Source: Paralithodes platypus
Taxonomy: Eukaryota > Arthropoda > Malacostraca > Decapoda > Lithodidae
Length of the DNA stretch: 64,000 nt
Assembly (NCBI GenBank): GCA_032716605.1
Contig: CM064519.1
Location: 33,084,113 to 33,148,112 of the forward strand
Reading direction: 5' to 3'
Part shown: positions 1-15,769 of the stretch, piece after piece
Position numbering within the stretch: the stretch's first letter is position 1
Layout of the letters: the number at the start of each line of letters is the position of its first letter
Position numbers and translations under genes: made by a program
The notes under the pieces: model-generated
The model's input: only the letters and a program-made list of their open reading frames with translations
What the model was told of the DNA's origin: nothing
Database searches by the model: none

Positions 1-587
1 GGAAGATTGAGGAACTCTTTTTAATATAACGAAATATTAAGTTAATACACACCTAAACGAATACATCATTATGAATTATGAATTTAACAAAATATATATA
101 CTGATTAACACACGCATAAAGGTTATATAACTAATTCATTTAATCATAACAAAATACGGCGAAGGTAAAATACCAAAAATTCCTTATATAACAGTTAATA
201 AAATCATTAATACTAAAAGAAAAGGAAGTGAAATAGTTCAGTCAGATTTTTTACTGAATACAATAAGGCATAGAATGTAAACAATCGATACATCAAATTA
301 CATATAACATACCGTGCTCGATTACGTATTGATAGCAATTAATATAGAGTAAGGAATGTCCAATTAATTTTAAGTATGATAATTATTTCCCTCAAATTAC
401 ACAAATTATTTACGAAAAGTAAGTTATTATTTAAATTATTATTTAAATTATTATTAGTATTATTATTATTATCATTACTAATATTATTATTATAACAAAT
501 ATTATTATAACAAATATTTTTATTATAATTATTAATATTTTGCGGGCATTTTATATATGAAGTTATTTTTCTCTTTACGGCAATGAG
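1..587. other. AT-rich Ubx intron sequence, no gene
   Basis: The stretch is very AT-rich and contains a degraded ATT/TTA trinucleotide region at about 424-540. No reading frame, RNA or element boundary is recognisable. It lies inside the presumed first intron of Ubx. Confidence 0.6.
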
Positions 588-3328
<2,741 letters not shown>

Positions 3329-4319
3329 AAAAAGAGTCCGTTCAGACTCAACCTGAAGGCCACCGACCTCCACTTCTGAAGGCACACACGCTTTTTCCTC
3401 TCTCTCTCTCTCTCATGCACCTTTTCCTTATGTAGCTACCGCTTTCCGTGTTTTTGTCACATTTAAACAAAACAAAAATCTCTCGCTAGCAACAAATGCA
3501 TTTCCTATACCTTACCCCATCTTGCCTACCTCTGCCCTACCATCTCTCTTGTTTATACCTGCTCACGCTCACTCTCACTCTCTCTCTCTCTCCTTGCCAG
3601 ACTCACAAGCCTTCTCCCTCGTCCCTTTCTCTTTCTTCTTCTTTCCCTCTCTGCCCCCTCCCCCCCCCACCTCTACCTCCCTCGGCAGGCAGGCAGGAGG
3701 CTCTTCTGGCATGTCGCCTTTAAGTCTAAATTACCCAGAAAGGAACAGTTCTTGGGAAGCGGACGATCCCACTGACGGACGATGACGAATGGGGGGTGCT
3801 TCCCGGCCGAGCCCTCTGCATCGTCGTCTTTTGGGCAAGGTTTAGACAGTTCTCGTGTTTGAATCTCATTATTTTGACTTCTGAATGACCATTGACTTTG
3901 TCAGTAATCTACTCCAAAAATTGTACTATGTCACGCTATCGAGCTATTTAGAGCGCATCATAAACACATGTGCATATTATTACTGTTCGTACAAAGTTGA
4001 TGCGCAGATTAGTTTTACTCGCTTGTTTTGCATTAGTATGTCCTACCAGTTGCTTTAACAATGTACAGTTCCCTCTCCATAGTTTAAAAGGTTATGCAAT
4101 TCATAAGAGACACTCGAAAGTTTAACTTGCCCTTGCATAATGTGAAATTCATATGAATTCATATCATGTTACTCGACTCCATATTAGGAAGAAACAAAGC
4201 TATACACAATGTCGTCTTTCTTTCAAGATATTTGATAATTGCAACCTTCTCTGTTCTTAAAATGTTTTCGTTGAAAAAAACATGTGGAGCGCTTTGATGG
4301 GGCAAGATACGATGGATAA
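3329..4319. other. Unique intron sequence with CT tracts
   Basis: Short CT tracts (about 3397-3413 and 3580-3592) and a C-run (about 3660-3668) precede a more complex, GC-richer patch at 3740-3850. No coding signal is seen. Confidence 0.5.
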
Positions 4320-4650
4320 TTTCAATAAATTGTGGAGGTATTTACAGGAGCTTTTTGGGGAACATTTTTCGGTGGAGATTGATTGATGGTGGAACAGTTT
4401 GTGAGCTAATATGGTGAAGCAATGAAGTAGATAAATGTGATGGATAATTTTAGTGGAGCGTACTAGTGGAGCAAATTATGAAGGAGCATTTGTGGAAGCT
4501 ACTTGGCGGAAAATTTAGATGGAACGTTTTGGTGGATCATTGTGTGGAGCGTACTTGTGGGGCGTCCTAGTTGAACAATTTAATAGATAAATGTGGTGGA
4601 GCATTTTGGTGGAGCATTTTGGCGGAGCATTCTAGTGGAGCATATTATTT
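4320..4650. repeat. Degenerate short tandem repeat (ggtggagcatttt type)
   Basis: Variants of a 13-bp phrase, ggtggagcatttt, recur irregularly and are clearest at 4597-4645, where three copies are adjacent. Older copies are spread over the previous 250 bp. It looks like a decayed minisatellite; the following 560 bp hold nothing recognisable. Confidence 0.55.
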
Positions 4651-5214
4651 CACAGGTGCGCGGCGTCTCAGGTGGGAATGAACACAACACATTAGGAAAA
4701 ACTCATTTGCATCGTAAATTGTTGTGAAGTTACTTAATTTACTCCCTGTCGGAGGAGGAAGAAGAAAAAAAACTATTTAATGCAAAACTCGAGCTTAGCA
4801 TTATTTTGTGCGGGTTTTGAAGATATATATAGCAACGATTAATTAAAATACCAAATTATTGAACAAAATCTTTATATAAAAGCAAATATATAGTTTGTTA
4901 TAACTTATCTTTTCTGTGTAACCATCAAACAAAACATCAAAATATGATCTCATTACATATGCCATTGTACATACAGTATAGTGTACATCTTTAACCCACC
5001 AATTTTCAGTAGCTTTCCCTATCGCATCATATTTTTGTTTACCAGTAAAAATCCTTCTATCCCAATTATTTTCTTTGTTTGTCTTTGTGTAAGGCACATT
5101 ACCTTTCTTCCTCTACCTTCAACTTTAGACATCCAACCACCAACTTTCCACTGAACCGTATAGTACCGGTATGTCAAGTGGCCGAATAAGTAGCTTCGTT
5201 AGGAACATTATGTA

Positions 5215-5275
5215 GGTGGTGGTTTGCATTCCTTTATATCTATCACGTCAACTCTAACACATATTTATCCATCTT
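5215..5275 (+). repeat. Diverged solo copy of the 60-bp minisatellite unit
   Basis: The phrases ggtggtggtttgcatt and tatctatcacgtcaact match the unit that is tandemly repeated at 6586-6940 (there ggtggttggcatt and tatctatcacgccaact). It is a single, diverged copy about 1.3 kb upstream of the array. Confidence 0.7.
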
Positions 5276-5559
5276 CTCATTCAATCTATATCATTCTATC
5301 TTTACCATCAATGAATACTATCTCCACCACCATTTACCCTCTCCCTCCCTCCCTCTCTCTCTCTCTCTCTCTTTAGTTACTCGTATAGCCTACTCTGAGG
5401 ATGATAATATGCGGATGGCAATACAAAATCCATTTGCCTCTACGCCAGTCGTGTGGACCCACTCTCTCCCCTCAACCAAATATATTAAAATATTGTATCG
5501 CGTTACAAGTAAAGGTGTAATGGTGACTTCGCTAAATGTGGTCTCTGTATGCGCATGTC

Positions 5560-5598
<39 letters not shown>

Positions 5599-5637
5599 CG
5601 AGAGCGAGAACGAGAGAGAGAGAGAGGGAGGGAGAGA
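5560..5637. repeat. (TA)n followed by (GA)n microsatellite
   Basis: About 26 bp of TA repeat passes into about 50 bp of GA repeat with a few GAGC and GGGA interruptions. Confidence 0.95.
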
Positions 5638-5867
5638 TTAAATATTCCTTTAAATACTTTGAAAGTATATTGCACCATAATTATAATATAGCTTTAAAGG
5701 TATACTGCAACAAAGAACATAACAAAAACTAAAACTAGATTACACCGGACTGATTGTAACGTACGAGAGTAAAGTATAAATCAAGCAAAATGCATCATCA
5801 GTTCAGAAAAATCCATCGTGTAGCGCGAGTTATGACGTAATAAGTGTGTAATTATATTTCTTTGGTA

Positions 5868-5914
5868 AACCCAGATATTAAGAAATGATTTAATATTGTG
5901 TTTATATCTGGGTT
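5868..5914. repeat. 11-bp perfect inverted repeat
   Basis: aacccagatat (5868-5878) is the reverse complement of atatctgggtt (5904-5914), with a 25-base AT-rich loop. The hairpin could be the remains of a short inverted-repeat element; no target duplication is evident. Confidence 0.6.
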
Positions 5915-6570
5915 AAAAAAAAAATTAAAGGAAGAAAATAATATCAGATGTCGAAACCAAAGTGGCTTGTGAGTATGTTATTGTAAATAAAACTAAAAAT
6001 AATAGTTTGCTATCGGATGTAGAAAACCAAGTGTCGGCCTACTGATTGATGAGTAGACATTTGAAGCCCTGACAACTCCCCTTTTGAAGAAATGACATAA
6101 AGAGGAAAATATGACCTCGTCGATCTCCAAGCTATAGGGTCAGCTTGTATGACGAGCAAGTGAATAACGATCAAGTGAAAAGAAAAAATATTGAATACTC
6201 TATCTTTCAAACTAAATTGTTCACTACAGCTTGAAATATAAATACACTCTCTCAATTTAATAGTGATATGGTTTAGGTATCTATAACATAGGATGTTTAT
6301 TTAATTACTTATTTGCATGCTTTTATGGAGATTTAAGTTTGAAAACTGGTTGAGAATAAAAACAGTTGAAAAAAGGTGATAGGAAATTCATAGCACATAA
6401 ATTCAGTTTTGTGTGATTATTTAAAAACTGAAACACATGCATTTTGTGAGCAAATATGATCGAGGCATGAGATTGTGGAACTACCTGTTCTGTAGTTATT
6501 AGATGATTCTGAAAGATTGATTTTGCTTTTTCCAGATATATTTTGCCTAGAAAAAACTGAGCCATCATGT

Positions 6571-6974
6571 TCAAATTTCCGTCATGTGGTGGTTGGCATT
6601 CCCTCATATCTATCACGCCAACTTTAGCATATATATATACATCATGTGGTGGTTGGCATTCCCTCATATCTATCACGCCAACTTTAGCATATATATATAC
6701 ATCATGTGGTGGTTGGCATTCCCTCATATCTATCACGCCAACTTTAGCATATATATATATACATGTGGTGGTTGGCATTCCCTCATATCTATCACGCCAA
6801 CTTTAGCATATATATATATACATGTGGTGGTTGGCATTCCCTCACATCTATCACGCCAACTTTAGCATATATATATATACATGTGGTGGTTGGCATTCCC
6901 TCATATCTATCACGCCAACTTTAGCATATATATATACATCTTCCCCATTCCAGCAATGCTCAAATTTCCGTCAT
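6571..6974 (+). repeat. Six-unit 59-60 bp minisatellite flanked by 15-bp direct repeats
   Basis: Units start with gtggtggttggcatt at 6586, 6646, 6706, 6765, 6824 and 6883 and end in a (TA)n stretch of slightly variable length. The array and a short tail (ttccccattccagca) lie between two exact copies of tcaaatttccgtcat (6571-6585 and 6960-6974), as a target-site duplication would. Each unit carries a 6-bp inverted pair, gttggc and gccaac. Confidence 0.9.
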
Positions 6975-7097
6975 AATAGTATAAAGGAAATCATTGGCCA
7001 ATAGGATCGACTACATAATACCTGTGACTCCGAGTAAATTCGTCACTTGAATTATTTGCGTGAAACCAACTGTGTCCACTGCAACACCACCCAAAGC

Positions 7098-7172
7098 CAC
7101 ATAAATGCAAGATTCGAACCTCGTGAGTCAGATTTCTCGTGAGTCAGAGGCTTGATGTGTCACCCCAACCAA
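7098..7172 (-). mobile_element. Possible tRNA-like SINE head (minus strand)
   Basis: The minus strand contains ggttcgaatc (7120-7111), a Pol III B-box match, about 30 bases downstream of an A-box-like stretch in 7170-7151. A 22-bp phrase with cacgag is duplicated between them. It does not fold as a proper tRNA, so a SINE remnant is the likelier reading. Confidence 0.35.
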
Positions 7173-7639
7173 TAAATGAGGGTGAATCGGGCCTCCACAC
7201 ACACCCAGGAGAAGGAGGGGAAGTGACCTCACCCAAATCCCCCAATGGGTGCCGTGATTTATAGGTCAAAACACAGAAGCCGCCTCTGCTGTCTTATGCA
7301 CATTGTGGTTATGGGGGGAGGGAGAAGGTAGATAGAGGGGGGAAGGAGGATAAATCAGAAACGCCAATGTGCTCAAGGCTATCACACTATTAAATCAGAT
7401 TCGACAATTTCACCCTACTTCAAATTTCGTTAACAAACGGACTCCGGTGCACTGACAATACAAAAAACTAATCTCATATCAAATAGAGACTTTTTCCAAA
7501 GCAAAGTAACTATAACAATTGCTGTTTTCATTGTAGTTCTTGTCGATCTGATACAAAGTTGAGAGCCATAACTCGCGGCATAAAGCATACTAGGCCTATA
7601 GGAAGAGATGTGATCAATCAAGGCGACAACTAGCACCCT

Positions 7640-8400
7640 CCTCCGTGTGTCGAGAATGGACGCGTCTTAATGGTCGTGTGTCCCTCTCTGGTGAGTGGGA
7701 AGGTGCTGGGGAGGGGATAAGTGGGAATGGGTGAGAAGGGGCGACGGGTGAGTGGGATGGGGGGAGAGATGAGTGGGATAGACTGAGCGGTGAATGGGAA
7801 TGGGTGGGTTATGAGAGGGATGGAGAGGGGGGTTGAATGGAGATGGGAGTGGGATTGGATGGGAATAGAAGGAGGTAAGTGTAGAAAAGCGGGGAATGAA
7901 TGGGAATGGGAGGATAAATAAATAGGGATGGGAGGGGATTTCATGAGGTGGGGATTGCATGGGGAGGGAGGGAGATTGATTTGGGAAGGGAAGAGGACTG
8001 ACTGGGTAGGGGAGGGGGATTGAATTGGAAGGTGATGGGGCTGAGCCGAAGAGATATTGGGGGTGGGCGGAAAGGGGAGAGGTATCGACCGGGAAGGGGA
8101 GGAGGATTGAATAGGAAGAGGAAATAAACGAATAAGGAGGGGAGGGGATGAGTGGGGAGGGATGAGATATGAATGGGGATGGGTAGGGAAATTAATGAAA
8201 ATAGAAGGGAATTGTGTGGGGAGGGGAGGGGGATTGATGGAACAGAGGAATGGAATGGAAAGGGAGGATGAAAGAGAAGGATGGACGAAGAAGGTGGCGA
8301 ATAGAGAGAAGGAATGAGTGGGAAGGGCAATGAGTGGACAGACGAGATGAGTTGCTAAACGGAATCAGTGACATGAGTGGGAATAAGCTTAAGAAAGTTC
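7640..8400. repeat. G/GGGA-rich strand-asymmetric low-complexity DNA
   Basis: The plus strand is almost all purine, built of gggatggg, gggaatggg and ggagggga variants. Pyrimidine-rich minus-strand frames rich in P, S and L result and are not genes. It looks like a decayed GGGA/GGAAT simple repeat. Confidence 0.8.
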
Positions 8401-8642
8401 AGGAGGTCAAACATAAAGAAAGAAAAACGAAGAACGGATAATATTACTATTGAGGAGTATGTTCTGTTGAGAGAGAGAGAGAGAGAGTGTGTGTGTGTGT
8501 GAGAGTGAGAGTGAGTGGGGGGGAGGGAAGAGCGAGAGAGAGGCTGCGAGTGTTTGGGGGGAAAGCGAGTGATGGAAAGGGGACAGAGAAAACGGGAATT
8601 GTAACAGTGAAAAATGAACCAAGGAACAATGTGGTAGACTTA

Positions 8643-8725
8643 GATCCACGGACTGCCACATGTGTTTGTAAATTTCATTAATCGATTTTAGGAGTATAGT
8701 TGGTTGTTGGAAGGAACATAATAAT
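8643..8725 (+). mobile_element. Body-only copy of a tRNA-Arg-like SINE
   Basis: Positions 8644-8725 match 8971-9052 with a single mismatch over 82 bp, running from atccacggactgccacatg to aacataataat. This copy begins just after where the tRNA-like head ends in the other copy, so it is a 5'-truncated member of the same family. Confidence 0.75.
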
Positions 8726-8912
8726 TGATATTGGTTCAGGGGTAATTTATCGAGAGGACTTCCCTAGTGGTTAAGGCCCCATTAATTGCTCTTTCCATTC
8801 ACATATGCATAGCCTACGTGAGTTGCAGTTGGGATGTGTGTACATGCTTAGATTGATATGCAGGATTCGAAGTTGCATAATAAATCGTAGGCAGTGTCCA
8901 CCATTCTTTAAC

Positions 8913-9052
8913 TGTCTTCGTGGTGCGATGCATAAGGTGTTGATTTTCGGTGTGAGCATCCTGGATTCGAATCCACGGACTGCCACATGTTTTTGTAAAT
9001 TTCATTAATCGATTTTAGGAGTATAGTTGGTTGTTGGAAGGAACATAATAAT
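8913..9052 (+). mobile_element. tRNA-Arg-like SINE
   Basis: The head (about 8913-8980) has tggtgcgatgcataagg, close to a tRNA-Arg D-arm/A-box, and ggattcgaatcc, a B-box with the T-arm. A 72-bp unrelated body ends at aacataataat. The sequence is too diverged in the acceptor stem to be a functional tRNA gene. The body is nearly identical to 8644-8725 only 250 bp away, which implies recent duplication or two recent insertions. Confidence 0.6.
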
Positions 9053-9361
9053 ATTTGTGTTTGTTTATAGATTCTTGTACCACAAAAATGGAAAACAAGG
9101 CGCTGTAATATTACATCGAACTGAGAAGGAAATTGGCCAAGCAGGGAAGGAAACTGAATAATTGTGTGTGATTAATCGAGAGAGAATGGATAGATGCCGA
9201 AATAGCTGTTTTGGTTGCAAGAAAGAGGAATATACACGTTAATACAGCGAACATACTCTGACAACAAAATAACAATACAAAGCAGCGGACCAGGACACGA
9301 AGAAAGGATAGAGATAATAAAGATAGGGTTGCAAAAAAAGTAGATAGTCCTCAACACCATC

Positions 9362-9680
9362 ACCGTCAGGTCTTCCCCTCACTAGCATCACTTTTCCATC
9401 ACCACCACCACAATCACCATCCATCCATTTCCACCATCACCACGACTACTACCAGAACTCACCCTCCTACTCTTTCCCCCACTATCTATTCCCCTACCAC
9501 CATTCTACTACCATTACCACCACCACTACCACAACCACCATCCGTCCATTCCCACCATCACCACCACAACCACGACTACTACCAGAACTCACCCTCATAC
9601 TCTTTCCCCCACTATCTATTCCCCTACCACCATTCTACTACCATTACCACTACCACAACCACAACAATCACCGCCACTAC
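9362..9680. repeat. CCA/ACC-rich DNA with a 130-bp tandem duplication
   Basis: ACC and CAT trinucleotides dominate. A complex stretch containing cgactactaccagaactc and ctatctattcccctacc occurs twice (about 9421-9540 and 9545-9660) with a 130-bp period. Confidence 0.85.
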
Positions 9681-11340
9681 AACCCCAAGAGGCTGAGCAG
9701 TTGAGGGTGGATGGGGCTGACGTAATTAGACCCCGCTGTCATCTGTGCGGCTGTGTGATGTATTGCTTCATTTCCCCTGCTTTCGTCTAAATCATTCGCG
9801 TCTCCCGTTGATCCATTTAATTGCATTTCCTTTTGCTCCCATTATACCTTGAAGCTCAACGGGGGAAACTAAAAACAAAAATAGAAAATCCCGAATGAGA
9901 CAAGAGAAGGCGTAATGGATAGGGGTGAGACATTCATTAGCGGCCTAAATTTCAAGGGGCTGACGGGATGTGATGACTGTGTATATGGGAATTGGAAAAT
10001 ATGTATCAGATAATGAACAGAGAAGATGAATAATTCAATACAAATATTATGTTAAATTTACACGAAAGAAGGAGTTTGTACATCTTACGCATGTACACAA
10101 TAATAATAAACAAAATTATATTATAATATGCAAAATATGTGGGAAATACCTAAAATACATCATGGTGGTTTATGTATATGCGAAGCAGGCGATAGATGGA
10201 AACAACATTGTATCGAAAGCAGGAAAAACGAAAAGGTAGCAATGTAATAGAAATCTACAGCATATGCAGTATTATTTATGGGGCTTAATAACAAAGAAAG
10301 ACATAGCAAAACATTATAGGTGACGCCTCATATATATTTGTGGGAACCAACCCGAGAATAATGGCTTTAAAAAAATGGGCCCATACACGAATTAATTTTA
10401 TTTTTGTCCATGTACTCGAAGCTCGCTAAGGCCTGTACACTCATCCCTCACCCCTCACCCCTCCTCCTCCTCCTCCTCGCCACCGTCATCATTCCTCGCA
10501 TTTCTAGGCCGCCAGCGTGCCAAAACGGAGAGGCAGGGGTCGTAAATCCGGGTCGTGTGTCTACTGAAGGTGAGAGTGACATGGGAGAGGCACTGATATG
10601 AGCGAGGAGGGGGGCACGGGGAGTAACACAAGGAAAAATAATGATGATGAAACGTTACCACCGAACGATGTATATTTAGCTACGGTGCTCGAGGATGGGG
10701 AAATCGAGTATCGCAGTGTACTAAATGTGTATATAACGGGGTGCCACAAAGTTGAAATTTTATCAAAAGATACATAGTACAAGGGAGTATTAATTAACCT
10801 AATAAAATATCCAGACGTACTGTCGTAAACGAAAACTGGTAAGAGAGGAAGCAACATAGGTTGACATAGGCCTACAGAAAACTGTTATAGCCAATATAGA
10901 CAATATGATCAATAGAAAAACCATAACGTTAAAATACAACACAATTATCAAGAAGGTGTCTGAGAGTGACAAACCGATCAACTGGTGTGACAATGCAAAT
11001 ATAAGTACTACTGAGGTACGAATATAGTAAAACTTGAATAATTATTGCACGACTGGAATTCAGAACATGTTAATGGAGATTCAAGATTTCAACTAGTTAT
11101 GAGGAGTAGAACGTGCCAACTTTTATGTAAGAGAGTCGGGAGGAAACAAAGAAGAGAAAACGGGAAGGGGGGACGGGGAGGAGGATAAATGGATAAGAAG
11201 AACAGAGGGAAACTAAGGATGGACGAATGTTAGGAGAGGACACATACAAAAAGTGTGGAAGGAAGGAAGGACGAAAGGATAGGGACAACAAAACAATATA
11301 TGAGAAGAGAAGGGAGGACAATTAACGACGGAAGGGAACG
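9681..11340. other. Unique intron sequence
   Basis: The patch at 9690-9890 is less AT-biased and repeat-free and includes atccatttaattgcatttcc, a homeodomain-site-like stretch; it could be regulatory. A short CTC/CCT microsatellite sits at about 10443-10480. No exon was identified. Confidence 0.4.
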
Positions 11341-11461
11341 AATAGAGGTAGAACTGAAAGGGGGCGGAAGGAAGGAAGAGAGGAAGAACTGAAAGGGGGC
11401 GGAAGGAAGGAAGCGAAGAGAGGAATAACTGAAAGGGGACGGAAGGAAGGAAGGAAGCAAT
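11341..11461. repeat. Three-copy purine-rich tandem repeat
   Basis: The phrase aactgaaaggggncggaagg recurs at about 11352, 11387 and 11428, giving a period of about 35-41 bp. Purine-rich DNA extends on both sides. Confidence 0.75.
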
Positions 11462-14400
11462 GAAGGAAGGGATGGGAAAGAGGAGACATCTGAAACCAAG
11501 CACGTGGTGGTGTGGGAGGCGAGAAAGATGCAATTAGGGACGGAGGTGGGGAAACTCACGGCTTCGGAATGATGATGAGGGCAAAGAAGAGGGAGGAAAC
11601 GCGAATAGACCGAAGAGGAAACATTTGAGCAACTAAAAGAAGGAAATAAAAGGGAAAAACACACATCAATGTAAGAGGAATCATTAAAGCAACTGAGAAA
11701 ACTAAGACAACGATATGGGGGGTAGAACAAAAACATAAAAAAGGATTAGGAAAATTGAGAAAACTGGATGGAATATACAAAAATATGTAGGAAGACATAG
11801 ATGATATGGAACAATGTTAAGAGATGAAAGGGTGGATATGGAAGGAGTGAAAAGAAGGAAAGATAGAAATGAAGCACAACTAAAGGGAATGCAGGGGTAG
11901 AATGAGAAAGCAAATGAAGCTAAATTGGACGATAAAGCGAAAAGAAGAAACAAAATAGAGAAGTCATATGAACAACAGAAAATGGAATTCAGGAAATATT
12001 ATGGCAGGAGAACGGGAAGAAATAAGTATGAGAAGACTTTTGAAAATAGCCAAATATGTGGTAAAACATGGAGCAGGAATCTTGAAAAACACAGTATGGA
12101 AACAAATTAAGAGACGAAAGGAAAGGCACAGCATGGGATACTATGCGAAGAAACGTACACAAAAACATAAAGGAAGGCAAACGGATAATAATTTAAAAAA
12201 AACGGTGGTACTGTATGAAGAATAGGGAAGAAACTGAAGAGGAAGTACGTGTAACATCTGGGAGAAGATGGGGTGAGGGCGAGAGAAATTACATGGCAGA
12301 AAAGAATGGTAAAGGGGGTCCCAACTCTCAGCCATACACAGACTACCATTTCTCTTCGGTTTGCACGTCACGAAACACATAATGATGATGCCAAGGTTGA
12401 TAATACAATAGACAGCTTTCTTAGTCTCTCGGATTGAATTGTATGGTTGGCCTCTGAGTAAAATCTAACATAATAGGAGAAAGATACCTATGAATGAAGT
12501 TAAATGGAACTACCGTAAATCTTCAGTTTACACGTTGTGGAAAACATGAGTATATCAAGATAATTAATAAATTATAATTATAATCATAATCCCTAACCTT
12601 CTGGATTGATTTGTATGGTTGATAATGAACATTTAAATTATACAGTTTAAATATATAGTCCTATACTAACATTTACAAACTAAAGAAACTAATGTGATAT
12701 TTGGGTCTCGGGATTCTTCACGTACGATGCTTGGCCATATATTATTACTTTAAAACAAATTACTACTATACCATCATTTGATAGACCTTATAATATTTTA
12801 TATGCAGTGAGTGTTATGTGATATTAATTCATGCATCTTTAACATAAATTATATTGCATAAACTTTGTCAAGGCTTAGAATACTAGTCAAGGAAAGATGT
12901 GATTACCATAATTGTTAGTTCAGCTATGTGTCTATTGAACTAATCCAATGGAAAACGTTAACTAATCTAAAAAAAACACACAACCATTAAGCAAATCTGA
13001 CGAACTATGAATACGCTACCGGTACTAATTTCGTGTTCGACTAGATCGGCAGATTATTCTGACTGAACGAATATTGGACAGACGTATCGGGAAGTATACA
13101 GTATAGCTAAGAGTTTCTAAATAGCTAAATGATCTTCACACTGACTGACTTGTTCTGAGGTTTGAGTGAAACAATTTTCTAGCGTTTCTAACCAAACTGA
13201 CATACTAACACAACACATGAAATGAGAATAACAACATGAACACACCAATATGCCACGTTTGCAGGCCTCAATTTTGCTCAGCCCGTTATCAAAACAAATT
13301 GTATTCGTCGTATTTTATACATATTTCTAACATCCAGGGACCGAAGAGAAGTTGTCTAATTCGTGAAAAAATGAAAGTACTAATATGAATACTAAATAAA
13401 ATAATGAATACATATTTGAGAAAGTAATATAAACCCAAAGATATAATCACTACTAATCGTATATTAACAATACGAAAATAACACATTAGTAACGGAAATC
13501 ATTGAAATAATCATTGGAAACCCGACAAATACAGTTAAACAAAATTGAATATACAAACTAAGAAAGGTTAGAAATATGAATTGATAGACAGGGGTATACA
13601 GATATATGAATAGGAAGCTTGATAGGTACGTGCTAGTATAGATATATGGATAGATAGACAAATAAACTAACTCAAATACATTGGCAAACCTTTCTCTCTT
13701 CCATGTTACTAATCTGACATACGATGTTGAAGACATTATTCCCTAGTACATAATTTGATTTTTGTATCTTTTTGGAACGCATGTATTTAAATCTACACGA
13801 ACATTTTAAACATTAACGTGCTCGAGAACAAATGACAGAAATTCTATATGGTCCAATATTAATATTTATATCCCTATAGTATTAATCGAATACATATACT
13901 TTTCCATTCATATAGCTAACAATGGCGAAAGCAGTATGACAATAAAGCCCATTATATATGGGCAGTACGTTTGTAAAATGGACAATACATAGATTACAAG
14001 CTTCATGGTCAATCTGTCCATACACCAGTGTGCGAGTCACAACAACAGTCATATTTACAAGGTAACATATCGGCTACTATACCGGTGATATACTGTAGAT
14101 CGCGTTACTCCACGGGTTACGATACTGTCATGACTGTTCTTAGCACTACCTTCTGATGACATAGATAAACAACTCGTATAGGAGAATACTTGATAAATAT
14201 ATAGTCCATATTTGTCCTGATTACAGATAAGACAGGGTAAATTGACTTGTTTCCTTCAATATGACTTCCGATCTAGAGATTTAATTATTTTGATGTGTGT
14301 GTAACTGCTTAAATATATAATACATGGGGACATACAGGACCATAAAGTGATCCACATGATATAAAAGCTAAACAGATAAAGTGAGATTTATAATTCAACC

Positions 14401-14690
14401 CTCTTAACAATTTCCAGAAGAAGCAATTGTTTGTTATTTTCGTTAGCACAGGATGCTTTTATTAAGCTTTCGCGTGACATCTCCATTTTAATGGTAACTT
14501 GAGTAACGCTTCTCTCATAGCTAAATCATAGTTTTTGGCACTCTGGTTACGAATAGATGATTGTATACAACTTTTTGAATTCCTAGAGTTCAATCATTTA
14601 AAGTTAATGCAAAACTATGTCATATCGTATGTTATTCTGGCTACAAAGAAACAATTTCATCCGTCTAAATAATAACCTCTAGTAGACAGA
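11462..14690. other. Long purine-skewed then AT-rich intron stretch, no gene
   Basis: Purine skew on the plus strand continues to about 12300 and produces pyrimidine-rich open frames on the minus strand that I do not regard as coding. From 12400 to 14690 the sequence is complex and AT-rich without a recognisable gene or element. Confidence 0.5.
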
Positions 14691-14990
14691 GGGGCTAAGA
14701 AAGAATTCCGCGGGCCTTTAAACCTGTGCCAATTTCGGAAATCCCAGTGAACTCACACAACAAAACCGGGGGAAAGATGCGACAGAAAAGGGTGAAGAAA
14801 AGAGTCGAGGCAGCCACCACCACCACCACCACATTCCTGCTATGTTCTTGGCGAAAAATTCTGGTGTGGAGGGCAGTGGTTTGGGTGACACCTTCTACTC
14901 CTCCCGTGTTGGTGAATTGTGGGGGTGAGGGTGGAAGAGGAGGGGGAGAATGAAGGTGGGAGGGGGAATACGGATGGATAGATAAATAGG
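14691..14990. other. GC-richer unique block
   Basis: The composition changes sharply at about 14690: a unique stretch with cctttaaacctgtgccaatt and cggaaatcccagtg, then a CCA run (14814-14832) and a G-rich end. A conserved intronic element is possible, but nothing proves it. Confidence 0.3.
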
Positions 14991-15769
14991 TAAAGTGTAT
15001 TAATAGATACTTATTCGATATATAGATAAAGATAATTATAGATATACAAACAACTATAAATATAGATTGGTAGATATAGAGAAAGATGCATAAATTGGTA
15101 AGCATGTTGATACTTAGAGTACTGACAGATAAATGGATAAACAGACAATGTGTAAAGGGGTCTCGACAAAGTTTATTAAATATACGTTAACCGAGATTTA
15201 CAAACCCATTGAGAAACGCGAGTGACTGATAGACTACATATGCATCAAGTTATCGAGAGTTGAGTATTGGCTGACGTACGGATATAAGTCATATCAACAG
15301 ACAATTTCAGATGTTTGTTTATTGTAGAACCTTGATGAGAAAATATGCTCATCACAAGATAATACATTTTACTGGCAAGTTTATTACTGTTTGTAAGCAC
15401 TCATGAAAAAACGCTTGTCAAGTTGATTGGGTAATATACCGAGCCATTGAGATTACTACATGTGTCATCAAGAAAAGATTCGAACTACTGAGATCAAGCG
15501 TTCTTAGATTCTATCAGAGTTGGTTGGGGTAGTTCTAAAAAATCGCACTTAAATCGAGCTTGAGTAAGATATAGAGTCGTTTGATCGCTTATAAGTGTTA
15601 TACATTATCCTTATAGGGAGTTAAGTAGGTGATGTGTAGTGGGAAAACGGAGAAAGAGTGATAATATTATTAATATGACAGTGACAACACTACTCATTGT
15701 GAATAATGATGAAGGAGAAGAGGACAGAGTGAAATAGAATGCAAAGGATATAAAGAGTGTGAAACATAT

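Noticed and set aside
8913..8985. Functional tRNA-Arg gene
   Set aside because: Diverged acceptor stem and attachment to a repeated body indicate a SINE.
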